Origin: an uncultured Porphyromonadaceae bacterium
GTDB taxonomy: Bacteria > Bacteroidota > Bacteroidia > Bacteroidales > Muribaculaceae
DNA length: 64,000 bases
Assembly (NCBI GenBank): GCA_902495075.1
Contig: CABUVO010000017.1
Coordinates: 1 to 64,000, forward strand
Direction of reading: 5' to 3'
Below are positions 1 through 9,077 of this stretch, piece after piece (position 1 is the first letter of the stretch; each line of letters starts with the position of its first letter). The position numbers were made by a program, and so were the translations under genes. The notes under the pieces were generated by a model. It saw only the letters and a list, made by a program, of their open reading frames with translations, was not told where the DNA came from and did no database searches.

Positions 1-137
1 GGACGGTTGTACGTTCCTTGCAGAAACTCCCGGTCGATGTGGGGTTATAACCAATTACCCTCTCCGAGGGTTGACTCGATATTTAAGCCACTGTCTCTGT
101 ATCTCCATCAGGTCGTTAAGGCCCTATGCACCTGAAA

Positions 138-337
138 ATTAAACATTACACATTCAACATTTCACATTACTCTAAACCTCTGTTCCTCTGTGTTAATATT
201 TTCGTGACAATTTGAATCAAGCTTCGCCCTTCGCGCCTTTGCGTCCCAATAATTAAGTTGACTCGATTTGTTGAGGCGCGCCAATTCTCCTTTAACCTAT
301 TCCCTATAACCTTTCACCTCATCGGGCGAAGCCCGAT
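138..337. repeat. Heptamer-periodic arrays plus ATCGGGC hairpin
   Basis: Between 138 and 170 the sequence advances in degenerate 7-base steps (AAACATT, ACACATT, CAACATT, TCACATT). Between about 291 and 320 it does so with another word (TTAACCT, ATTCCCT, ATAACCT, TTCACCT), ending at a 7-bp perfect stem with a GAA loop (321-337). A matching layout lies upstream of the second ORF6N gene near 43917-43975. The hairpin lacks a T-tract, so it is not an obvious terminator. Confidence 0.7.
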
Positions 338-396
338 AAATCGGAAGTTACGAAACCGAAAAATATCCGATCGAACATTCATAGTGCTAATAAATA

Positions 397-427
397 TTTG
401 ATTATCTTACAAAAATATTTAACTTTG
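397..427 (+). promoter_or_regulatory. Bacteroidota-type promoter of ORF6N copy 1
   Basis: TTTG at 397-400, a 19-base spacer, then TAACTTTG at 420-427. This matches the Bacteroidota sigma-70 consensus (-33 TTTG, -7 TAnnTTTG). It sits about 50 bases before the ATG at 477. The surrounding segment is similar to the upstream region of ORF6N copy 2, so promoter and gene appear to have been duplicated together. Confidence 0.75.
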
Positions 428-476
428 TAGACAGATTAGTATTTGTAAAACCATAGCACATATTACAGTTGCAATC

Positions 477-1046
477 ATGAACGATCTTGAACTTGTCCGA
501 TCCAAAATATATGAGATCCGCGGTCAGAAGGTGATGCTTGATTTTGACCTTGCTGAACTATATCAAGTTGAGACACGCGTTTTGAATCAAGCAGTAAAAC
601 GTAACGCAGAGCACTTCCCCTATGATTTCATGTTTCAACTAAGTGCGGGAGAATGGGAGAATATGTCATCACAATTTGTGATGACATCAAGAGCCAAACG
701 TCCAAAAAATTCTGTACCATATGCATTTACCGAACATGGCGTGGTAATGCTGTCAAGCATCTTAAGAAGCAGTGTTGCTATTCATGTGAGTATCCTGGTG
801 GCACGTGCATTTGTCGCCATGAGACAATTTATGTCTTTACCAAAGACAGATAAATTCGCAGTATTGGAGCAACGTATCGAAAAGTTGGAAAACTACATAG
901 AGGAAGTCATCACGGATGTTAACGATGTAAACCCTGAAAGCCACGCGCCCTGCCATCGGATTCAAACCGCAATAATATCCATAAAATCACCGTTAAATAC
1001 TGAATATCTTTTTCTTATATATCACAATTCCTCTTTCCAGTCATAA
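477..1046 (+). pseudogene. ORF6N-domain protein, copy 1, frameshifted C-terminus
   Basis: The N-terminal ~115 residues form an ORF6N domain, a DNA-binding-like domain of phage and Bacteroidota proteins (VMLDFDLAELY, then AFTEHGVVMLSS). A coiled-coil-prone stretch follows (FAVLEQRIEKLENYIEEV). Two relatives lie at 44105 and 46757. Against them, copy 1 has lost about 67 bases after the DVNDVN codons, which shifts the frame: the common ending IGFKPQ-stop is still present in the DNA at about 955-975, but one frame over, so the protein ends in about 40 unrelated residues. The N-terminal domain is intact and could still be made. A perfect palindrome lies inside the gene at 663-687. The cellular role of these proteins is unknown to me. 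Confidence 0.7.
663..687. repeat. Perfect palindrome inside ORF6N copy 1
   Basis: Two 12-base arms (ATGTCATCACAA and its exact complement) flank a single central base. It lies in the codons just before the conserved PYAFTE motif. Copies 2 and 3 have inverted repeats at the equivalent place with different arm sequences. Confidence 0.85.
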
Positions 1047-1111
1047 GGGAAAGGAATACGTTTGTAATAGTCCAAATTGTTAATTGGTACGCTTGCGGGA
1101 AGGGATAAACC

Positions 1112-1170
1112 AGAATACGCAACCTATTATCTATAACCTTTAACCTTATCGGGGCGCAGTCCGATAAAAT
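1112..1170. repeat. Heptamer-periodic array with imperfect hairpin
   Basis: Units GCAACCT, ATTATCT, ATAACCT, TTAACCT follow one another at 7-base spacing and run into TTATCGG...CCGATAA. This resembles the array and hairpin upstream of ORF6N copies 1 and 2, so similar repeat elements lie on both sides of ORF6N copy 1. TTGACTCAAT follows at 1196-1205. Confidence 0.6.
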
Positions 1171-1233
1171 CGAATTATCAAAAAAATACAATCCATTGAC
1201 TCAATCCTATTATTAACTTACCAATGGTTGACA

Positions 1234-1241
1234 TAATTTTG
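1234..1241 (+). promoter_or_regulatory. Candidate -7 box for the methyl-PUL plus-strand operon
   Basis: TAATTTTG fits the Bacteroidota -7 consensus TAnnTTTG and lies 28 bases before the chosen start at 1269. I see no good TTTG at the expected -33 distance, so it may depend on an activator such as the AraC-type protein at 21984, or may be chance. Confidence 0.35.
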
Positions 1242-1268
1242 CAACAAACAAAACACCAACTCAAAATT

Positions 1269-3428
1269 ATGAAAACCTTTAATGTCAAATTACTATTTTT
1301 GTTGTTGTTTTACAACACTTTAACAGCATCAGCAGGACGTATTTATGATGAGTTTGAGAACATCTGGCAAATCAAATGGATCGGTAACTACAAAATAGTC
1401 TCCGGGGAAACAGAAGAATGGGCAAAAAGAGATGGCGATGTCTACCGACTTGCCATTGATAACCCTACGAGCTACTCATATGCCGTATATGAATTGGAAC
1501 CGACACAACGCATTCATCAGATTATAGTAGACTTCTATGCGCCAAGTAGCTATAATCCAACTCTCGCGGTAAAAAATGCAGAAGGATATGAAACAAAGTA
1601 TGTTCAAGGATGGGATACAGGCTACCCGGAAATAATCACCAAAGGAAACAATACATATCGTTTTGTATTAAAAGATGATTTAATTCCCGAAGATGCCACG
1701 CAAGCTGTAATATATCTCGATGCAAACAGCGATACTGAACTTATGCGCTGTATTATTGATTATGACGATGGGTATCAACCGATAGACATAAATGCAGAGA
1801 CCAATTATTATCGTGTCAATCAACTCATAAACAAGGCAAAACAAGGGAAGGACATCACTATCGGTGTTATCGGAGGATCCATCACCGCAGGAGCCAATGC
1901 AGAACCTATGGCTTCAAACTGTTATGGTGCACACATCAAGGCATGGTTTGAAGAGAAATATAATATAAATGTAAACCTGATTAATATCGGAATCGGCTCA
2001 ACCAACTCATACTTCGGATGTATACGTGCAGAAGAAAAACTATTACGTTACAACCCGGATATGATAGTTGTGGAATATGCAGTCAACGACCAAGAGGATG
2101 ATGACTACCTGTCGTTTTATGAAGGATTGATACGCAAATGTCTCAAAGCTCCCGGAGAACCGGCAGTTGTTGCACTGACCATGTGCACCCAAGCAGGCAT
2201 CACGCGATCCGACCGACAAATTGCCATTGCCCGACACTATAATATTCCGGTGTGCAGCTACAATGATGTCATCAAGAATGAGATTATCGATGGCTATAAA
2301 ACATGGCTTGACTATTACAAGACTTCTTCATTGATCGGAGGCGACGGAGTGCATCCCAACAATGCAGGACATCAAAAGGCAGCCGACATTATTACAGAAC
2401 AACTCGTAAAAGGAGAAAACACGGAGAGCATTCGCATCTCTTCACTACCCACCCCCAAATACAATAATTATTTTGAAGATGCCTGCTATCTAAGCAATAC
2501 GGATATAGTTCCCATTAAAATCGGAGAATGGACCGATGGAGGCACCATATGGGATTTCGGAACGGGGAAAGGATGGAGAAGCGAAAAAGCCGGAAGCGAA
2601 CTGCAATTCAAAATAAATGGAGATGTCGCTGCCGTGACATTCTGGAAACGCCCACTGAATGAAAACTTCGGAACCGCACAAATATGGGTAGACAACAACG
2701 CGCCCGTAACCATCGATGGTTCAAACGGTGAATATATAGATCAGCATGTGCTCTATAATTTGGGAGCAGGAGAACACACGCTTCATATAAAACTGCTTGA
2801 AAATAAGAAATTCGAAATCGTCTGCATAGCCGTATCAGGCAACCGTTCTTTTTATAGCGGCTCATATCATCTGAGAAATAACGGAAACTCACTGAACCTT
2901 TTAATTGATGGTAAAAGAGTTACAATGTCTGAGAACGGAACAGAATTCGATATCTCCTACACAGACGGATACCTTACATTTGGATATGACAACAAATATC
3001 TGTCAGTAAATTCCTCTGACGGATCTCTTGAAATGGCAAAGGATTTTACCGATGCTGCAAAATTCATATTGGCAGACAAAGGTGAAAAATATGCCCTACG
3101 TTCCGTTACCACTGGCAAATACCTTCATCAGGAAAACAATGCTCTTTTCGCCACTTCACCAGGATATTCAGACAACGATTATTTCACATTTCATAAAAAA
3201 GGCATAGACACTGGCATTTCCAACATAAATATCGCAAAGATAGATTGTAAATTCAGCCCAAACCTCATATCCGTTCATAACGCCGAGGGAAACACCATGT
3301 ACATATATGACATTTCTGGTAAACTTGTTCAAAAGAAGCCAATCAACTCAGACAATGAAACAATAATGCTTGCCTCCGGCTGCTATCTTGTTTTAATTGC
3401 CGGGAAAGCATACAAATGTAATATCTGA
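1269..3428 (+). CDS. Secreted SGNH/GDSL-family esterase with C-terminal sorting tail
   Basis: A predicted 719-residue exported esterase. I start at 1269 because it gives a clear Sec signal peptide (MKTFNVKLLFLLLFY); an upstream in-frame ATG at 1224 would add 15 untypical residues. Residues ~25-185 look like a beta-sandwich accessory domain. The SGNH core follows: GGS with Ser204, VEYAVND with Asn273, and DGVHP with Asp359 and His362. Further beta domains follow, one possibly a beta-trefoil around 530-650, then a C-terminal ~70-residue domain like type IX secretion (Por) sorting tails. Such enzymes usually remove acyl or methyl esters from glycans. It is first in a plus-strand operon with two methyltransferases, which makes a methylated or acylated glycan substrate likely. 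The exact bond cut is not determinable. Confidence 0.8.
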   Translation: MKTFNVKLLFLLLFYNTLTASAGRIYDEFENIWQIKWIGNYKIVSGETEEWAKRDGDVYRLAIDNPTSYSYAVYELEPTQRIHQIIVDFYAPSSYNPTLAVKNAEGYETKYVQGWDTGYPEIITKGNNTYRFVLKDDLIPEDATQAVIYLDANSDTELMRCIIDYDDGYQPIDINAETNYYRVNQLINKAKQGKDITIGVIGGSITAGANAEPMASNCYGAHIKAWFEEKYNINVNLINIGIGSTNSYFGCIRAEEKLLRYNPDMIVVEYAVNDQEDDDYLSFYEGLIRKCLKAPGEPAVVALTMCTQAGITRSDRQIAIARHYNIPVCSYNDVIKNEIIDGYKTWLDYYKTSSLIGGDGVHPNNAGHQKAADIITEQLVKGENTESIRISSLPTPKYNNYFEDACYLSNTDIVPIKIGEWTDGGTIWDFGTGKGWRSEKAGSELQFKINGDVAAVTFWKRPLNENFGTAQIWVDNNAPVTIDGSNGEYIDQHVLYNLGAGEHTLHIKLLENKKFEIVCIAVSGNRSFYSGSYHLRNNGNSLNLLIDGKRVTMSENGTEFDISYTDGYLTFGYDNKYLSVNSSDGSLEMAKDFTDAAKFILADKGEKYALRSVTTGKYLHQENNALFATSPGYSDNDYFTFHKKGIDTGISNINIAKIDCKFSPNLISVHNAEGNTMYIYDISGKLVQKKPINSDNETIMLASGCYLVLIAGKAYKCNI

Positions 3429-3443
3429 CAATTCCGACTCCAT

Positions 3444-4448
3444 ATGCTTACAGCAAAAGAAAACGTTATCCGCACACTACGTCACGACACACCGGAATGG
3501 ATTCCGGTGAACATGTGGCAATTGCCCGCAACAAGACTCAAATATGGTGAAGAGTTTGACAAATTAGTCAAAAGCTTTCAATGCGACATTATATCCGCGC
3601 CATTTAAAGATCCTACTGAAGATCCGCGCCATTTCTGCATTGGCAGCTATACCGATTGCTGGGGATCAACATGGGTAAACCATCAGGCGGGCATCATTGG
3701 TGAGGTCAAAAATTACCCTTTAGCAGACTTTTCCAAAATCAAAAACTATCAAACCCCAAAGAAACTCTTTCTATCGGGAGTCGATGGCTTTGAAGAAACA
3801 AAGAGATTCATAGCTGAGCACAGCGACAGGTTTATACTTGGGGGTTGGATAAGTATCTTCGAACGGATGCAATTTTTGCGTGGCACGGAAAATCTCTTTA
3901 TGGACACTCTTATTGAGTCTCCCGAATATTTCAAACTGATAGAAATTGTGGAGGATTTCTATCATGCTTATCTTGATGAATGGTTAAAACTTGATATCGA
4001 CGGCATTATCTTTGGTGATGACTGGGGATCCCAACGTTCTCTACTCATTTCTCCGGAAACATGGCGTACACAATACAAACCTGTGTACAAACGCTTTTTC
4101 GACAAAATACATGCGGCTGGAAAATTTGTGTTCATGCACAGCGATGGTTATATTCTTGACATATATGACGATCTAATTGAAATAGGGGTTGATGCCATAA
4201 ACAGCCAAGTTTGGTGTATGGGATTGGAAAAAGTTGCTGAAAAATGCAATGGCAAAATCACCAACTGGGGAGAAATATGTCGCCAGCATATATTACCATA
4301 TGGAAGCGTTGAAAACGTGATTAATGCAGTAAATCAGATGAAGGATGCATTCTGGGTTAATGGCGGTCTCATCGGTCAATTCGAAGCAGGACCGGATATG
4401 CCTCTGGAAAATATAAAGGCAGGTTTAATACATTGGAACGATCAATAA
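3444..4448 (+). CDS. URO-D-superfamily methyltransferase, probable corrinoid partner (A)
   Basis: A 334-residue cytoplasmic protein of the uroporphyrinogen decarboxylase/MtaA superfamily, with no signal peptide. Members outside HemE move methyl groups between a substrate and a corrinoid protein. The metal-site region here reads HSDG (His232, Ser233, Asp234), so Cys of the classical His-X-Cys zinc motif is replaced by Asp; no later Cys matching the third ligand is obvious. It begins 16 bases after the esterase gene and is followed 20 bases on by a second member. The operon contains a corrinoid protein, so I infer a substrate-specific methyltransferase (MT1-like). It is not HemE: the HemE MRQAGR signature is absent. 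The changed metal site could mean a different metal geometry or loss of methyl transfer. Confidence 0.75.
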   Translation: MLTAKENVIRTLRHDTPEWIPVNMWQLPATRLKYGEEFDKLVKSFQCDIISAPFKDPTEDPRHFCIGSYTDCWGSTWVNHQAGIIGEVKNYPLADFSKIKNYQTPKKLFLSGVDGFEETKRFIAEHSDRFILGGWISIFERMQFLRGTENLFMDTLIESPEYFKLIEIVEDFYHAYLDEWLKLDIDGIIFGDDWGSQRSLLISPETWRTQYKPVYKRFFDKIHAAGKFVFMHSDGYILDIYDDLIEIGVDAINSQVWCMGLEKVAEKCNGKITNWGEICRQHILPYGSVENVINAVNQMKDAFWVNGGLIGQFEAGPDMPLENIKAGLIHWNDQ

Positions 4449-4467
4449 TTTCTTTAATCTGAAAAAC

Positions 4468-5517
4468 ATGAATAGTTTTCAACCTAACGCAGATAACATT
4501 CTTAATGTCTTATATAATCGCAGACCCGAATATCTGCCATTATATGAGCACCATATAGACATCGGTTTCATAGAAAAATTCATTGGAGAGGAAATCTCCT
4601 GCTATCTCGACTCCAATCCTGAATATTTCTTCCTTAAAGTGACACGATTCTGGAAAGACAACACATATGATGCTTTCGATTTTGAAGCTCCGGTATGCGA
4701 TGTGTTTCCTGACCATGGCGCCATCATGGGAGGGAAATCAGGTCCAATACAGACACGCGATGATTTCGAAAAATATCCGTTCGACGATATTCCGCGTATG
4801 TTCTGGGAAATCAATACCCCCCGACTTGAAGCCATCCGCAAGGTTATGCCTCCAGGAATGAAAGCCTATGGCGGTTGCGGCTATGGCATTTTTGAGGCAG
4901 CCCAAGATCTCGTCGGTTATGAAAGCCTTTGCATACTACAATATATAGACCCTGATCTGTTTCGAGATTTATTCATTCGGATAGGCAACCTATATGTGGA
5001 ACTATGGGCAGAGATGATCCGCAAATACGGAGACATATTTGTTTTCTTCCGGATGGGAGATGATCTCGGACACCGCACATCCACAATGCTTGAACCATCA
5101 ACAATAATAAATCATATACTTCCCCAGACAAAACGGATCATAGATCTTGTGCATTCATCAGGTAAAAAGTTTCTGATGCATAGTTGCGGCAACATTTTCG
5201 AAATCATGCCCGACATCATCAGCATCGGAATCGATGCCAAACACAGTAATGAAGATCAGATAGCGCCTTTCAATGAATGGATAAAACGATACGGGAACCA
5301 AATAGGTTTATTCGGTGGATTTGATGTAAATACCTTGTCGCTCGGCACATACCAATCTGTTTACGACAACGTTTTAAAGTCAGGAACCGAATACCGCAAC
5401 ACAGCCAAAGGGTATGGTCTCGGATCAGGCAACTCTATAACATCATATGTACCTGTCGAATGTTTTCGTGCCATGATTGATGCAGCGAAAGAAATCAGGC
5501 GTAACGAAAGCAAATGA
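4468..5517 (+). CDS. URO-D-superfamily methyltransferase, probable corrinoid partner (B)
   Basis: A 349-residue cytoplasmic member of the URO-D/MtaA superfamily. It has His-X-Cys (His238, Cys240 in MHSCGN), two of the three usual zinc ligands. Where MtaA-type enzymes carry the third, a Cys in a GC...P motif near the C-terminus, this protein reads SGNS. Corrinoid-linked aryl-ether O-demethylases of acetogens also belong to this superfamily. Given the neighbouring corrinoid protein and secreted glycosidase, I infer demethylation of an imported sugar or aglycone. It sits between methyltransferase A and the glycosidase in a tight plus-strand operon. The substrate is unknown. Confidence 0.75.
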   Translation: MNSFQPNADNILNVLYNRRPEYLPLYEHHIDIGFIEKFIGEEISCYLDSNPEYFFLKVTRFWKDNTYDAFDFEAPVCDVFPDHGAIMGGKSGPIQTRDDFEKYPFDDIPRMFWEINTPRLEAIRKVMPPGMKAYGGCGYGIFEAAQDLVGYESLCILQYIDPDLFRDLFIRIGNLYVELWAEMIRKYGDIFVFFRMGDDLGHRTSTMLEPSTIINHILPQTKRIIDLVHSSGKKFLMHSCGNIFEIMPDIISIGIDAKHSNEDQIAPFNEWIKRYGNQIGLFGGFDVNTLSLGTYQSVYDNVLKSGTEYRNTAKGYGLGSGNSITSYVPVECFRAMIDAAKEIRRNESK

Positions 5518-5554
5518 CACCAGTATTGACATCTCTTTTTAACACCATATTAAA

Positions 5555-8242
5555 ATGATATCTCATAAAGCAATGTTAGCCACGTGCGTATCCTTGATTC
5601 TTTCAGCGGGAACGCTCAGTGCATTTGAATCAAAAATAATTGAAGAGATCCCGACACCATGGGAAGGATTCGGATACAACCAATGGGGATGGCCCCGTGA
5701 AAGCGACGGGAACACATTCAAGCCGTGGGATGAAAACCTTTGGAATGTAACAAAGGATCGCATTCTTGCCATACGTCCGTCATTAGTGCGCCTGCCGCTT
5801 ATGCGCAATTGGTTTAACACCGACGATAATGGCAACAGGCTTCCGGTCGGAACTTACAATTGGGACAGCAAATATATGCAGGCATACTTTAAAATCATGG
5901 ATCTATATAAAGAGAATGATATAAAAGTTATGTCCGGATTTTGGCACGTTTCATTCAGCGGACAAAATGACAACGACAATAAATTCTACACATCTGATGA
6001 ATGTGCACGTCTTCAGGGAGACCTTATCGAATATCTTTTCAAAAACAAAGGATATGACAAAATCATCACAAGCTATGCCCCGTCGAACGAACCCCTCGGA
6101 TGCAGCATATCTTATGACGACTGGAGCACGATGATCAAAAAGCTCCATGCAGAATTAGAACATCGCGGTCTGCCTACCAATATACTGTCGGGAGCGGATT
6201 CCTGGGGCGACTGGATATGGCGACCAGCCCAGGCAAACGCAACAGAATTATCATGTTACGACTATCATTGCTACCTCAACGACACTCCTGATGACACATA
6301 CAATCAACTGTATAGCCGCACTATCGAATCAAATCTTGCCGGCAATCTAAAAAACATCCAGAAATACGACAAATCAAACAAGCCGGTGCATGTATCAGAA
6401 ATGGCACCTATCGGAGTTGGATATATTGACTGGCCCGTTGTTTCAGCTCCGGCACACTGTCGCATAGACACATATGAATATGCATTGGGATGCTGGGACT
6501 ATGGCATACAGCTTGCCCGTTCCGGAATGTCTTCCGGTCTTGCATGGGCTCTCGATGGTCTGGAACAGAACAAGAACGCCGGAATGTGGAATAACGCCGG
6601 GACATATGGAGGCATGACTCTACGCCCTTGGTATTATACCTGGCAACTGATGTGCCGCTACTTTCCCCGTAATGGTAAAATACTCAAGATGTCCGAACTC
6701 GAAAACCGTAAGGACATACGCATCTTAGGTGAGCGCATTGGAACGGATGACTATTCGTTCGTGGTTATAAATCGCAGAATGGATGCCCAAAGCAAGACCC
6801 ATTCCGTTACATTCAAGACAGCAAGCGGCAAAACCGTATATATTTATCGTTTCGGACGTAATCATTGCGGCAACGCCATATCAACAACACTTCCGCATGA
6901 GACCGCTGCAACAATACTTTCCGATGGTGTCACTGTCGAAGTGCCGATGGAAGAAGGTGTGCTCATAACCACCCTCCCTCCGCTCGAAACAAACAGAGCC
7001 GAGACGACGTCTCTGAATCTTGACTTTGAATCAGAAAACGGATATATGCTGATTGCCGACAATTCGATGGGTGTTTCATCATACCGTGGTACCAATCCCC
7101 GCACCACGGATCCAAACACAAGCGAAAACGTTGCAAACACTACAATTCAGATATCAAGAGAATATGAACCACGCGACTGCTTCAGCTTGATTGCATTGCC
7201 AGAATACGTGCCACTAAATGAAGACACGCCGTATCTCAACATACAACTTTATCGCATCCGAACGGCAAAAGTTGCCATCGGGCTTAGATTTTGCGACGAC
7301 ACAAATACATACCTATCTGAGTTCGATCTGGCAAGGAGAAAATGGGAGAACGTCCAACTTGATCTCACGCCTTACACGGGCAAAACCATAGAACAGATTC
7401 TTATATACCCCTACCGTAATTCCGAGCCATCCAATTCTGACTCGGAAACTCTTGTATTCGACAATATCACTTTTTCAACAACAAAGAATAATCCCTTGCC
7501 TCTACAGGCAATTGCTCTTAGTGACAATATGTGGTGCCGCAATATCCTTGACATAGATTTTGAATTTCAGAACTATTATTCGATATTACATCCGAATTCG
7601 ACATCGGTCACAACATCTATAAGCGGCAATCCTAAATCGCAGGAAATCAACCTTAGTGACAAAGTTGCCAAAATGAACATCATGACCAATGACGCTTCTC
7701 AGAACCTTTCTGCCCGGCTGAGTCTGTATCCCTATGTAAAGATTCCGGAAAATTACAGCACCCTCAGTTTCTCATGTTATCGCCAAACGGGAGCTGCAGA
7801 ATTTAAGATTGTCTTGAATCTACAATCCGGCGAAAAGATTGAAGAGCATTTCAATTGTGTTGAAAACAGATTATGGACAAATTTCTTAATGGATCTCAAG
7901 CAATATGCAGGCAATATAATAACAAGTATAGATATACACCCCAACACAGGATATGCAAGTCTGGCAGGGAAACTTGACACAGCATATTTCGATGACTTCA
8001 CATTTACCAATAAGGATATGTCAGGCATCAGAAACATAGCAGACAACTCAATATCGGTGATGTCTGAACCGGGTATGATTGTCATCAACGGCGCTGCCGG
8101 GCTTCCAATGCGTCTCTACTCCGCAAATGGATGCCTGCTGCGTGCTGAAAAAATAAATGGCGACACCTATTCAATTCCGGCAGAAAAAGGCATACAAATA
8201 GTAGTAATAGATTCCAAAGCATATAAAACAATTATAAAATAA
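5555..8242 (+). CDS. Secreted clan GH-A glycoside hydrolase with C-terminal sorting tail
   Basis: An 895-residue exported glycosidase. A Sec signal peptide (~1-23) is followed by a (beta/alpha)8 catalytic domain of clan GH-A type (~30-390). The likely acid/base is Glu179 (SNEP) and the likely nucleophile Glu282 (VSEM); I cannot choose between families such as GH5, GH30 and GH39. Residues ~390-480 resemble the C-terminal beta-sandwich usual beside such barrels. Two further beta-sandwich segments (~490-650 and ~665-825) may bind carbohydrate, and the last ~65 residues look like a type IX secretion tail. Its catalytic half resembles the lipoprotein at 10840-12828 in the opposing operon, down to a shared PWYYTW/PWFYTW...RYFP motif, so the two probably act on related linkages. 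Confidence 0.8.
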   Translation: MISHKAMLATCVSLILSAGTLSAFESKIIEEIPTPWEGFGYNQWGWPRESDGNTFKPWDENLWNVTKDRILAIRPSLVRLPLMRNWFNTDDNGNRLPVGTYNWDSKYMQAYFKIMDLYKENDIKVMSGFWHVSFSGQNDNDNKFYTSDECARLQGDLIEYLFKNKGYDKIITSYAPSNEPLGCSISYDDWSTMIKKLHAELEHRGLPTNILSGADSWGDWIWRPAQANATELSCYDYHCYLNDTPDDTYNQLYSRTIESNLAGNLKNIQKYDKSNKPVHVSEMAPIGVGYIDWPVVSAPAHCRIDTYEYALGCWDYGIQLARSGMSSGLAWALDGLEQNKNAGMWNNAGTYGGMTLRPWYYTWQLMCRYFPRNGKILKMSELENRKDIRILGERIGTDDYSFVVINRRMDAQSKTHSVTFKTASGKTVYIYRFGRNHCGNAISTTLPHETAATILSDGVTVEVPMEEGVLITTLPPLETNRAETTSLNLDFESENGYMLIADNSMGVSSYRGTNPRTTDPNTSENVANTTIQISREYEPRDCFSLIALPEYVPLNEDTPYLNIQLYRIRTAKVAIGLRFCDDTNTYLSEFDLARRKWENVQLDLTPYTGKTIEQILIYPYRNSEPSNSDSETLVFDNITFSTTKNNPLPLQAIALSDNMWCRNILDIDFEFQNYYSILHPNSTSVTTSISGNPKSQEINLSDKVAKMNIMTNDASQNLSARLSLYPYVKIPENYSTLSFSCYRQTGAAEFKIVLNLQSGEKIEEHFNCVENRLWTNFLMDLKQYAGNIITSIDIHPNTGYASLAGKLDTAYFDDFTFTNKDMSGIRNIADNSISVMSEPGMIVINGAAGLPMRLYSANGCLLRAEKINGDTYSIPAEKGIQIVVIDSKAYKTIIK

Positions 8243-8435
8243 TTCAATTCAACTTTCGCAAGCGTAAAGTTGAAGTTTAAAAGTTTAATTGCGCTTCGCG
8301 CAGTTTATGAGTTTATTTGTTTGATGCGAATAAATGAGAACTCAGTCATATTCGCATCGGATAAACTTTTAAACTTATAAACTCTTAAACTTTAAGTTGA
8401 AGCTTGCGAAACTTAAATTAAATAAGTTTTTTTCT
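8243..8435. repeat. Long heptamer-periodic inverted repeat inside the corrinoid operon
   Basis: The gap between the glycosidase and corrinoid genes folds into a long imperfect hairpin. The left arm (~8249-8331) and right arm (~8350-8420) are built from 7-base steps such as AAACTTT, TAAACTT, ATAAACT, CTTAAAC. The apex is a 9-bp perfect stem, GATGCGAAT (8323-8331) with ATTCGCATC (8350-8358). GCTTCGC is at 8293-8299. The right arm runs into the corrinoid reading frame upstream of its chosen start. It could act as an attenuator or processing site separating the distal three genes. Confidence 0.75.
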
Positions 8436-9074
8436 ATGACAAATCTCAATGATCTATATGAAGCGATTGTAAAAGGCAATCTTGAAACTGCCGTCAATGT
8501 TACAGAAAATGCACTAAAAGATGGTTGTGATCCACAAGACATAATCAATGGCTATCTAATAAAAGGGATGGAAGAAATAGGTACGCAATTTGAAGTCGGA
8601 AAAGCATATGTACCTAATCTGCTCATGAGTGCACGCGCCATGAAAGGATCGCTTGGTTTATTAAAACCATATATGGAAAGCAACAAGACATCCACTTCCC
8701 TTGGCAAAATAGTAGTTGGCACAGTCAAAGGAGACCTTCACGACATAGGCAAAAACCTCGTGTGTTCAATGCTGGAAGGTTGCGGGTTTGAAGTTTTCAA
8801 TATCGGTGTTGATGTCTCTGCCGAAAAATTTATAGAAGCTGTAAAAACTACAGATGCCGATATTGTATGCATGTCCGCTCTTCTTACTACCACAATGATG
8901 TATATGAAGGACGTTATAGACGCTTTTAAAGAAGCCGGCATGCACGACACTGTTAAATTTATGGTGGGTGGTGCGCCACTAAGCGAACAATTCGCGCAGG
9001 AAATAGGTGCTGACGGATATAGCGACAATGCCAATGCCGCCGTAACACTCGCCCGCCGATTACTTAACAAATAG
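8436..9074 (+). CDS. Corrinoid protein (MtaC/MttC-like methyl carrier)
   Basis: A 212-residue cytoplasmic B12-binding methyl carrier. Residues ~1-85 form the helical cap domain that covers the upper face of the corrinoid. Residues ~90-212 are a Rossmann-like B12 domain with the base-off motif DLHDIG: Asp100, cobalt-ligand His102, Gly105. The later MSALLTTTM and VGGAP segments are standard for this fold. In this family cobalt takes a methyl group from a substrate methyltransferase and passes it to a second enzyme. I start at 8436 because the 13 extra residues from an upstream ATG at 8397 are encoded by the repeat. The next gene begins 3 bases after the stop and encodes a corrinoid-reactivation protein, which supports catalytic use of the cofactor. 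Confidence 0.92.
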   Translation: MTNLNDLYEAIVKGNLETAVNVTENALKDGCDPQDIINGYLIKGMEEIGTQFEVGKAYVPNLLMSARAMKGSLGLLKPYMESNKTSTSLGKIVVGTVKGDLHDIGKNLVCSMLEGCGFEVFNIGVDVSAEKFIEAVKTTDADIVCMSALLTTTMMYMKDVIDAFKEAGMHDTVKFMVGGAPLSEQFAQEIGADGYSDNANAAVTLARRLLNK

Positions 9075-9077
9075 ACT

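Larger units (their letters stand above)
1..476. other. Repeat-rich stretch upstream of first ORF6N gene, no confident gene
   Basis: No gene is supported here. Two plus-strand frames run in from the left edge without a start and stop at 133-135 and 140-142; I recognise neither, so one could be the tail of a gene lying outside the window. A 7-base-period array occupies about 138-170 (units like ACACATT, TCACATT) and a second about 291-320 (units like TAACCTT). GCTTCGC lies at 221-227. A perfect hairpin, ATCGGGC GAA GCCCGAT, is at 321-337. The motif TTGACTCGAT occurs at 71-80 and again at 258-267. A promoter for the next gene lies at 397-427. Confidence 0.5.

Noticed and set aside
87..93. GCCACTG near the left edge as part of a cobalamin riboswitch, suggested by the B12-dependent cluster downstream
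   Set aside because: No B12 box or the other conserved riboswitch segments are nearby, and the next gene is ORF6N, not a corrinoid or transport gene. I see no cobalamin riboswitch in front of 1269, 8436 or 21723 either.
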